A stretch of 15,486 nucleotides of DNA, taken from positions 1 through 15,486 of the forward strand of contig CAZXYF010000065.1 of NCBI GenBank assembly GCA_964644705.1, written 5' to 3'. Source of the DNA: CAZXYF01 sp964644705 (lineage in GTDB: Bacteria > Planctomycetota > Brocadiia > SM23-32). The notes beneath the pieces were generated by a model that ran no database searches, was not told the DNA's origin, and worked only from the letters and a program-made list of their open reading frames with translations. Below, piece after piece: positions 7,105 to 12,647 of the stretch. Made by a program: the position numbers and the translations under genes. Within the stretch, counting starts at the first letter, position 1, and each line of letters opens with the position of its first letter.

Positions 7105-8171
7105 GCGAACTGCAGAAAACTCTGGATGATATCCACCCCGTTGATCACACCTGGGCGCAAAAAGCGGAGGCCAGACTGGAACAGCTGACGATGCCTCACT
7201 GGGCACTGGGCCAGCTGATGGACCTGGCCGTAGAACTCGCGGCGATGACTCGGTCAATGAACCCGTCGGTCGAACGCAGGACGGTGATCACAATGGCCGG
7301 TGACCACGGGGTGGTCGAGGAAGGGGTCAGCAAATACCCGCCCGAAGTGACGTTACAGATGGTCCATAACTTCGCCAGTGGCGGAGCCGGCATTAACGCC
7401 CTGTCTCACGTCGCCGATGCCCGGGTGAAAATCGTGGACATGGGCGTCGCGGGTGATTTGTCATCCCTGGCGGAGGACGGATCCATCATTTCGGCCCCCG
7501 TTGGACCGGGAACCAACAACATGGCGCGGGGACCGGCCATGACGCGGGAACAGGCCGTCCGATGCGTCGAAACCGGCATCGGCATCGCCGACCAGCTGGC
7601 CGGAGACACCGACATTTTTGGGACCGGAGACATGGGAATCGGGAACACAACGCCCAGTTCCGCCATCGCTTCAACCATCACCGGCGCCTCCCCCACCGAT
7701 GTAACAGGACGCGGCACGGGCATTGATGATGACCGTCTGGATCACAAAGTCGAGGTCATCGAGCGAGCCATCAAGGTCAACTCACCTGATCCGGACGATG
7801 GACTGGACGTGCTCAGCAAAGTCGGGGGATTTGAGATCGGTGGGCTGGCGGGCGTGATTCTGGGAGCCGCTCGACGCCAGAAACCCGTGCTGATTGACGG
7901 GTTGATTTCCACCGCGGGGGCACTGATAGCTCACGCTTTATGCCCTGCAGCCGCTGATTACATGATATCGGCCCACATGAGCGTAGAATGCGGTCATCAG
8001 CTGATGCTGAATCATCTGGACAAACGCCCCCTGCTGAACCTTGATCTCCGGCTGGGTGAAGGTACTGGCGCTGCGGCGGCCATGCCGCTGGTCGAATGCG
8101 CCACCCGGATACTGACCGATGTCGCTACGTTTGAGGAAGCGGAAGTCGCTTCCTCAGATTCGGACGATTAA
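7101..8171 (+). CDS. cobT: Nicotinate-nucleotide-DMB phosphoribosyltransferase
   Basis: This 356-residue enzyme moves the ribose phosphate of nicotinate mononucleotide onto dimethylbenzimidazole or another lower-ligand base, making alpha-ribazole phosphate. Family motifs are MAGDHGVVEEGVS (65-77), GGAGINAL (94-101), GTGDMGIGNTT (174-184), and LGEGTGAA, which holds Glu320, matching the catalytic Glu317 of the Salmonella enzyme. Length is typical. AAGGA at 7091-7095 precedes the ATG. It overlaps cobU by 4 bp and is followed by cobS 22 bp later. Its product and the CobU product are the two substrates of CobS. The lower base cannot be predicted. Confidence 0.96.
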   Translation: MSELQKTLDDIHPVDHTWAQKAEARLEQLTMPHWALGQLMDLAVELAAMTRSMNPSVERRTVITMAGDHGVVEEGVSKYPPEVTLQMVHNFASGGAGINALSHVADARVKIVDMGVAGDLSSLAEDGSIISAPVGPGTNNMARGPAMTREQAVRCVETGIGIADQLAGDTDIFGTGDMGIGNTTPSSAIASTITGASPTDVTGRGTGIDDDRLDHKVEVIERAIKVNSPDPDDGLDVLSKVGGFEIGGLAGVILGAARRQKPVLIDGLISTAGALIAHALCPAAADYMISAHMSVECGHQLMLNHLDKRPLLNLDLRLGEGTGAAAAMPLVECATRILTDVATFEEAEVASSDSDD

Positions 8172-8193
8172 AAACTGGAAAGAGGACGCTTTC

Positions 8194-8925
8194 ATGAAAT
8201 CCCTTGCCGCCGCTTTCGCTTTCCTCACCGTCCTCCCCTTGCCTCAAAGCTGGCGGGGCGGGACAAAAGAAATTGAGAACAGCGTCCCCTTTTTCCCGCT
8301 CGTCGGGGTTGTTATCGGACTCGTCGTCTCGGCTTTGAGCCTGGGTATAATTCGCGTACTTCCCCCCCTGCCCGGAGCCGTGGTGATAGTGATGGTTCTG
8401 GCGGGTGCCTCGGGGGCGCTTCATCTGGACGGACTGGCGGATACTGCGGATGGTTTTTTCAGTGCTCGCCCCCGGGAAGAATCACTCGATATCATGCGCG
8501 ACAGCTGCTCCGGCGCAATGGGTGTGATCGCGCTGGCCTTCATCCTGCTGTTCAAAGTCTCCTGTCTGAATTCCCTCGCGCCACAGACGTGGTGGCGTGT
8601 ATGCCTGCTGGTTCCCCTCACAGGGCGGGTTGCTCTGGTCCTCTCCCTCGCCACCCTATCCTACGCCCGAGCCGAGGGGCTGGGAAGTGCGTTTTACGAA
8701 CAGGGCCACGGATTCGCACTCATCGTCTCCCTCATCATGCTGACGGCCGTGGGCTGGTTGACAATGGGAACTGATGGATTAATAGCGGCGGTCTTATCCC
8801 TTGTGATCGTGCTGATTTTCGGGCTGTGGTGTAAACGACGCATTGACGGAGCTACGGGAGATACGCTCGGAGCAGCGTGCGAAATTGCCGAAACGGCCTG
8901 TCTGGTGGGCCTCTGCATCGGTTGA
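8194..8925 (+). CDS. cobS: Adenosylcobinamide-GDP ribazoletransferase
   Basis: This 243-residue membrane protein joins AdoCbi-GDP with alpha-ribazole (phosphate), the last assembly step of adenosylcobalamin. It has several hydrophobic segments and the family signatures HLDGLADTADGFF (77-89), MRDSCSGAMG (101-110) and, near the C-terminus, GATGDTLGAACEIAE. The frame stays open upstream to 8119 inside cobT. I chose ATG 8194 because AAGAGGA (8179-8185) precedes it and it gives the usual start, with an FLTVLPLP segment about ten residues in. It closes the cobU-cobT-cobS unit and converges on the sulfatase gene 46 bp away. Confidence 0.95.
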   Translation: MKSLAAAFAFLTVLPLPQSWRGGTKEIENSVPFFPLVGVVIGLVVSALSLGIIRVLPPLPGAVVIVMVLAGASGALHLDGLADTADGFFSARPREESLDIMRDSCSGAMGVIALAFILLFKVSCLNSLAPQTWWRVCLLVPLTGRVALVLSLATLSYARAEGLGSAFYEQGHGFALIVSLIMLTAVGWLTMGTDGLIAAVLSLVIVLIFGLWCKRRIDGATGDTLGAACEIAETACLVGLCIG

Positions 8926-8971
8926 AATAGAATCGCCCGGAAACTCAGCCCGTTCCTCTACCGACACGTCT

Positions 8972-10510
8972 TCAGGAGTTCCAGGGCGGAATTGGATACA
9001 GGGGAGTCGCACGACTGTAGGCATCCAGGAGTTGAGCGGTTAGGTTTTCTCGCAGCTCTTTGTGAGCATCTTTATACCACAGATTGTGCAATTCGTCCGG
9101 ATCCGACTCCAGATCAAACAATTCACCGTGTTCCGTCCCGGGATAGATGCTCAAACGATGGCGGTCCGTGACAAGAGTTCGCACCTGGAAGCCGGTCGTG
9201 GGGCTGTCATTTTCGATCACAACCTCATCCTCCCAATCAACTGGCTCCCCCCGCAGCAGTTCCCGCCAGGAACGCCCGGGATAGCTGTCCAGCGGAACGA
9301 CCTCTCCCCGTTGAAACGGTGTCTCCTTTTCGTTCCACTCAGCACCCGGCAGGTCCACGTCACACAGATCCAGGACCGTCGGCATGAGATCAATCTGACT
9401 CACCAGCGATTCACAGGTCTGCCCTCCTGCACCGACGGGACTCGCAACGATGAGCGGCAATCGTATACATCCCTGAAAAGTATAGAACGATTTCCAGAGC
9501 AGACCGTGATCCCCCATCATATCCCCGTGGTCGGAGACGAACATGATGATGGTGTCCTCCTCCATCCCGTGTTTGGCCAGCGCCGAGAGGATCCGCCCAA
9601 TTTCCGTATCGATGTGAGAAATCATCCCGTAGGTGGCCGCGATCATCTCCCGCACCTGCGCCTCGCTGACCCCGGTGTTATCGACACCGTTCGGCTCCAG
9701 ATCTCCCGCGAGCACATCTTCATAAAACGGCGGCAGATCCTCGATTTCTCCCTCACGCTGGACGGGCATACTCACTTCCGCAGGGTCGTACATTCTGGAG
9801 TATGGTTCAGGGGCCCCCAGAGGCGCATGGGGATCCGGAAACGAACACCAGGCAAAGAAAGGCGCGCAATCACCGCGGGAGGATTCCTCGATGAGATCAA
9901 TAACCGAGTCCGCAATGTATCGGTTGTAGTGCAATTCCTCTGGCAGCTCCATGCAGAAACTCATCGGTTCATCATCCCGGTCCTCCTCCGGCCGCAGCTG
10001 CGCAGGATTTCCCCCCTGTTCCCGGAGCCAGTGAGCATACTCACCGTAGCCAAAACTTGTGTGTCCTCCCACGAAATCAACGGTTTCAAAGCCGTAATAG
10101 GGCGTGGGGAACTCAGTTAGATCTCCGCTTTTCCAGTACTCCATACACTCCGGATACTTTTCCGGTTCCGGTGGCTCAACCTTCGGCACCCAGGAGGTCA
10201 GATGAAGTTTTCCCGCCGCGTGGGTCCGATAGCCGGCCCGGGACAAAACGCCGGGGAGAGTCGGCAGGTCGGACCGCAGATTCTGCCCGTTCACTCGCAG
10301 ACCATGATCCCGCGGCAGCAACCCGGTGAACATGCTCGCCCGCGCCGGCATGCAGATCGGATTCGCACAATATGCGCGCTCGAACAGCGTCCCACGGGAG
10401 GCCAGCCGGTCAATATTCGGGGTCTGAACGACAGAGTTGCCGGCGCATCCCATATGATCCGCACGCATTTCATCAACACAGAATATGAGAACGTTTGGCC
10501 TGTTGGGCAT
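8972..10510 (-). CDS. Type I sulfatase (Cys-type, formylglycine-dependent)
   Basis: This 512-residue member of the alkaline phosphatase/sulfatase superfamily hydrolyses a sulfate ester. Cys53 in CMPAR (53-57) lies in the CxPxR signature and would be converted to formylglycine. Other active-site elements are Asp13 in FCVDEMRAD, Lys101 and His103 in GKLHL, His228 in FPDPHAP, Asp327 and His328 in SDHGDMMGDHG, and Lys340. The C-terminal LFDLESDPDELHNL is typical. No signal peptide is visible, so it is probably cytoplasmic. The substrate is unknown; a small sulfate ester or sulfated sugar is plausible. A TTG codon at 10537 would add nine residues. ATG 10510 gives the usual RPN(V/I)L family start with a weak GAAAGA ribosome site. 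It sits antisense between two blocks of cobalamin genes and does not share their pathway. Confidence 0.93.
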   Translation of the reverse strand: MPNRPNVLIFCVDEMRADHMGCAGNSVVQTPNIDRLASRGTLFERAYCANPICMPARASMFTGLLPRDHGLRVNGQNLRSDLPTLPGVLSRAGYRTHAAGKLHLTSWVPKVEPPEPEKYPECMEYWKSGDLTEFPTPYYGFETVDFVGGHTSFGYGEYAHWLREQGGNPAQLRPEEDRDDEPMSFCMELPEELHYNRYIADSVIDLIEESSRGDCAPFFAWCSFPDPHAPLGAPEPYSRMYDPAEVSMPVQREGEIEDLPPFYEDVLAGDLEPNGVDNTGVSEAQVREMIAATYGMISHIDTEIGRILSALAKHGMEEDTIIMFVSDHGDMMGDHGLLWKSFYTFQGCIRLPLIVASPVGAGGQTCESLVSQIDLMPTVLDLCDVDLPGAEWNEKETPFQRGEVVPLDSYPGRSWRELLRGEPVDWEDEVVIENDSPTTGFQVRTLVTDRHRLSIYPGTEHGELFDLESDPDELHNLWYKDAHKELRENLTAQLLDAYSRATPLYPIPPWNS

Positions 10511-10567
10511 GAGAATATATCTTTCATATTTCAGCAAATGATAAACTCAATCGGTCCTTGTGCGGAT

Positions 10568-10596
10568 ATCGTACCCCACCTCAGGCAGATTGCCAA
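10568..10596 (-). promoter_or_regulatory. Probable promoter of the sulfatase gene
   Basis: On the minus strand, TTGGCA (plus 10591-10596) and TACGAT (plus 10568-10573) are spaced by exactly 17 bp, matching the sigma-70 consensus at 5/6 and 4/6. Transcription would start near 10561 and leave a leader of about 50 nt. Position and strand fit the sulfatase. Confidence 0.4.
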
Positions 10597-10684
10597 ACAC
10601 CCCACGTCACCGGATGCGCGGGAAAGTGGTTTCGCTGGACTTCCGCTCTGGTTGACACCTTGTCTTCGGTACCTCTCTGACAAC

Positions 10685-10768
10685 CGACGAAGGCGAACGA
10701 TAAAGTCAAACGACGAAGGGTATGAGCTCCCGGCGCCCAACCCCTTTCACTGCAATTTGCCCTTCGTC
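10685..10768. repeat. Repeated CGACGAAGG element upstream of cbiB
   Basis: CGACGAAGG occurs at 10685-10693 and 10711-10719, a 26-bp offset. Its inverted form CCCTTCGTC is at 10760-10768, complementary to GACGAAGGG (10712-10720). The inverted copy lies between the -35 and -10 of the putative cbiB promoter. The pattern suggests regulator-binding sites, or an RNA hairpin with a long loop if transcribed. Confidence 0.35.
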
Positions 10769-10778
10769 TCACTATAAT
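10750..10778 (+). promoter_or_regulatory. Possible cbiB promoter
   Basis: A perfect TATAAT -10 (10773-10778) has a weak -35, CTGCAA (10750-10755), at 17-bp spacing. The start point would be near 10785, about 35 nt before the cbiB ATG. A weak -35 with a repeat element between the boxes fits an activator- or repressor-controlled promoter. Confidence 0.4.
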
Positions 10779-10819
10779 CATATCTTCCCCAATTCGACGC
10801 CTGTATCCGGACCACTTCT

Positions 10820-11788
10820 ATGCGACTGGAATATCAAATCATAATAGCTTTCCTGGTGGACTTTCTGCTGGGTGATCCTCGCTGGATGCCGCATCCCGTT
10901 CGCGCCATCGGATGGTTGGCGGTATCCCTGGAATCGCCCCTCCGACGCCTCATCCCGTGGCCACGCGTAGCGGGCGCGGTCACCGTGGTTGTCGTGGTGG
11001 GCCTGTCCACCTCACTGACATGGGCACTGGTCCGTGCATGCGTCGCACAGAGCCCGATGCTTGGCGCAGCAGTCAGCGTCGTGCTCATTTACAGCACCAT
11101 CGCACTGCGGGATCTTGCGAAACATGCCCGGCAGGTGCATGCGGCACTGGAAACGTCCCAACTGGAGACGGCGCGTCAACGTGTGGGGATGATTGTGGGG
11201 AGAGACACCGATGCCCTGGACGAAGCGGGTATCACGCGGGCAACCGTGGAAAGCGTCGCGGAAAGCATTGTGGATGGTATCACCGCCCCACTTTTTTTCG
11301 CGGCCGTTGCCGGTCCCGCCGGAGCCGTCGCCTACCGGGCTGTGAACACGCTTGATTCCACCTTCGGATATCTCAATAGCCAGCATCGCCACTTTGGCTG
11401 GGCTTCCGCGAAGCTGGATGATGCAGCGAACTACATCCCCGCGCGCCTGACGGCACCGATTATCAGCCTGGCGGCTTTTATGCTCAGGCTCCGGGCGGTG
11501 GATTCAATCCGGACCGTAGTGCGGGACCGCCGAAACCACTCCAGTCCCAATGCGGGTTACGCCGAATCCGCCGTTGCCGGGGCGCTTGGCGTGCGGCTGG
11601 GCGGACTGAACTATTATTTTGGCAAACCCATCCGCAAACCCACCATAGGCGACCCTGATAATGAATCCCAACATATCATGCGGGCGCTCCAGCTGGCCAG
11701 CGTCGCCAGTATTTTGTTCCTCGGCCTGGTTACTGGCTGTCGGGCCGTCGCCCTGTTCTTTATCCCAACTGGAGGACCAACCCTATGA
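10820..11788 (+). CDS. cbiB: Adenosylcobinamide-phosphate synthase, membrane protein
   Basis: This 322-residue membrane enzyme (called CobD in the aerobic pathway) attaches the aminopropanol (phosphate) linker to adenosylcobyric acid. Family signatures are GDPRWMPHPVRAIG (18-31), ATVESVAESIVDGITAP, NTLDSTFGY, HFGWASAKLDDAANYIPAR and SPNAGYAESAVAGALGVRLGG. Several hydrophobic helices, including one at the C-terminus, place it in the inner membrane. Length is typical. No good Shine-Dalgarno precedes ATG 10820; a GGA lies about 12 nt upstream. It overlaps cobO by 4 bp (ATGA), so the two are coupled. With cobU-cobT-cobS upstream it completes the late steps, separated from them only by the antisense sulfatase. 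Confidence 0.95.
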   Translation: MRLEYQIIIAFLVDFLLGDPRWMPHPVRAIGWLAVSLESPLRRLIPWPRVAGAVTVVVVVGLSTSLTWALVRACVAQSPMLGAAVSVVLIYSTIALRDLAKHARQVHAALETSQLETARQRVGMIVGRDTDALDEAGITRATVESVAESIVDGITAPLFFAAVAGPAGAVAYRAVNTLDSTFGYLNSQHRHFGWASAKLDDAANYIPARLTAPIISLAAFMLRLRAVDSIRTVVRDRRNHSSPNAGYAESAVAGALGVRLGGLNYYFGKPIRKPTIGDPDNESQHIMRALQLASVASILFLGLVTGCRAVALFFIPTGGPTL

Positions 11789-12312
11789 GCACCGAATCGA
11801 GGACCCTGCTCTTCACCGGCCCTGGCAAGGGCAAAACCACGGCCGCACTGGGTATGGCCGTGCGCGCATGCGGCCACGGCATGCGGGTCATTTTCATCCA
11901 GTTCGTCAAATCGCGGAAGGATACCGGTGAGATAACCGCGGCGGAATCGCTCCCCAATTTGGAGATCCGCCAGACGGGCCTCGGATGGGTCCCCGATACC
12001 AACGACCCCGAATATGCAGAACACTGTCAGGCGGCACAGAAGGGGCTGGAAGAAGCGCGCGGATGCGTGCGATCCGGCGCCTGCGACATGCTTGTTCTGG
12101 ATGAGATATGTTTTGCCGTGGATAAAGGGTTGATCAACGAAAACCAGATTCCGGATCTTCTGTCCGCTGTCCCACCGCACATGACCGTCGTCCTTACCGG
12201 ACGCGGGGCAACCAAAAAACTGATATCGCACGCCGATACCGTAACGGAAATGAAATGTATCAAACATGCTCTTTCCGAGGGGCAGCAGGCACAGAAAGGC
12301 GTCGAATATTGA
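11785..12312 (+). CDS. cobO: ATP:corrinoid adenosyltransferase (CobO/BtuR/CobA family)
   Basis: This 175-residue cytoplasmic enzyme transfers the 5'-deoxyadenosyl group of ATP to cob(I)yrinate or cob(I)inamide species. The modified P-loop GPGKGKTT is at residues 12-19. IFIQFVKSRKDTGE, MLVLDEICFAVDKGL, VVLTGRG and the C-terminal EMKCIKHAL with AQKGVEY are characteristic of the family. It lacks the roughly 20-residue N-terminal extension of enterobacterial BtuR. GGAGG (11771-11775) precedes the ATG, which overlaps the cbiB stop. Its own stop codon lies inside a near-consensus promoter for the next transcript. Confidence 0.95.
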   Translation: MSTESRTLLFTGPGKGKTTAALGMAVRACGHGMRVIFIQFVKSRKDTGEITAAESLPNLEIRQTGLGWVPDTNDPEYAEHCQAAQKGLEEARGCVRSGACDMLVLDEICFAVDKGLINENQIPDLLSAVPPHMTVVLTGRGATKKLISHADTVTEMKCIKHALSEGQQAQKGVEY

Positions 12313-12336
12313 CAGGTGAATCAGTGCCTTTATACT
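12309..12336 (+). promoter_or_regulatory. Strong promoter overlapping the cobO stop codon
   Basis: A perfect TTGACA (12309-12314) and TATACT (12331-12336, 5/6) are 16 bp apart, the best sigma-70 match seen in this window. The TGA of TTGACA is the cobO stop codon. The predicted start, about 12343, lies just before the structured RNA described next. It could drive a separate small RNA or the downstream fusion gene with a leader of about 300 nt. Confidence 0.5.
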
Positions 12337-12342
12337 CTTTTT

Positions 12343-12535
12343 CTGGCCAAGTAAGCGCACACCCCACAACGCCTGGGCTATGTGCAAAAACGGGGTTCTT
12401 TCCCCCGGTTCTGCACCGCGGATGAGTGAGTTTTTCTCTGCCCCGCAGCATTTTGCGTGACTTGGAAGATGGCTGTAGCCCAAACATTTCACAAACCTCA
12501 AGCGTGAATTATTCTTAAAGCAGCCTCAGCTACAG
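12343..12535 (+). ncRNA. Candidate structured RNA (riboswitch-like leader or sRNA)
   Basis: Four pairings stack into one arm: GGGCTA (12375-12380) with TAGCCC (12476-12481); TGTGCAAAA (12381-12389) with TTTTGCGTG (12451-12459, three G-U pairs); CGGGG (12391-12395) with CCCCG (12441-12445); and CGGT (12406-12409) with ACCG (12415-12418). The 16-nt bulge at 12460-12475 contains ACTTGG, which can pair with CCAAGT (12347-12352) at the predicted 5' end and would form a pseudoknot. CTGTAGC (12473-12479) can instead pair with GCTACAG (12529-12535), which would open the basal stem. I do not recognise a known RNA class. No terminator was seen at its end. Compensatory evidence is lacking. Confidence 0.4.
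12488..12515 (+). promoter_or_regulatory. Weak second promoter before the NagB/PIG-L gene
   Basis: TTCACA (12488-12493, 5/6) and TATTCT (12510-12515, 4/6) are 16 bp apart. Use of this site would give a leader of about 125 nt that excludes the structured arm, which would make the arm a separate RNA. The match is modest. Confidence 0.25.
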
Positions 12536-12647
12536 GTAACATCGAACAATCAGGCAATTATGACTCACGGTGTGTTTTCTACTACTTTGGGCGCCTCACT
12601 CCCGTGCATAACTGCACCTCGCCCGTATCATCAACAGGAATATACTT

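Larger units (their letters stand above)
10511..10819. other. Divergent intergenic region, sulfatase / cbiB
   Basis: About 309 bp separate two divergent genes. The region contains a likely promoter on each strand (10568-10596 minus, 10750-10778 plus) and a repeated 9-mer element (10685-10768). Short open frames cross it but none looks like a real gene. An isolated TTGACA (10652-10657) has no good -10 partner. Confidence 0.5.

Noticed and set aside
8119..8193. Extended cobS frame starting at 8119
   Set aside because: It lies within the cobT coding region, has no ribosome site, and adds a charged N-terminus unlike CobS. ATG 8194 has AAGAGGA and gives the family start.
9062..10120. Long plus-strand open frame (352 codons) across the sulfatase gene
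   Set aside because: It is antisense to a sulfatase with all active-site motifs, and its translation shows no recognisable domain and has low-complexity, shadow-like composition.
10511..10537. TTG start giving nine extra residues to the sulfatase
   Set aside because: ATG 10510 puts the conserved RPNVLIF strand at the usual distance from the N-terminus, and the TTG has no ribosome site.
12343..12382. CTGGC followed by GCCTGGGC, like the conserved strings of the ZTP (pfl) riboswitch
   Set aside because: The two strings are only about 28 nt apart, with no room for the P1/P2 helices, and the upstream GTGACTGGCG core is not matched. Purine or one-carbon genes are not nearby. A covariance search would settle it.
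12390..12480. GGAAGAT/GGCTG stretch and, on the other strand, a GGTGCAGAACC string, suggesting a cobalamin riboswitch
   Set aside because: The B12-box match is poor and lacks the central bases, no CCCGCCACTG core is present on either strand, and the reverse strand has no gene to control.
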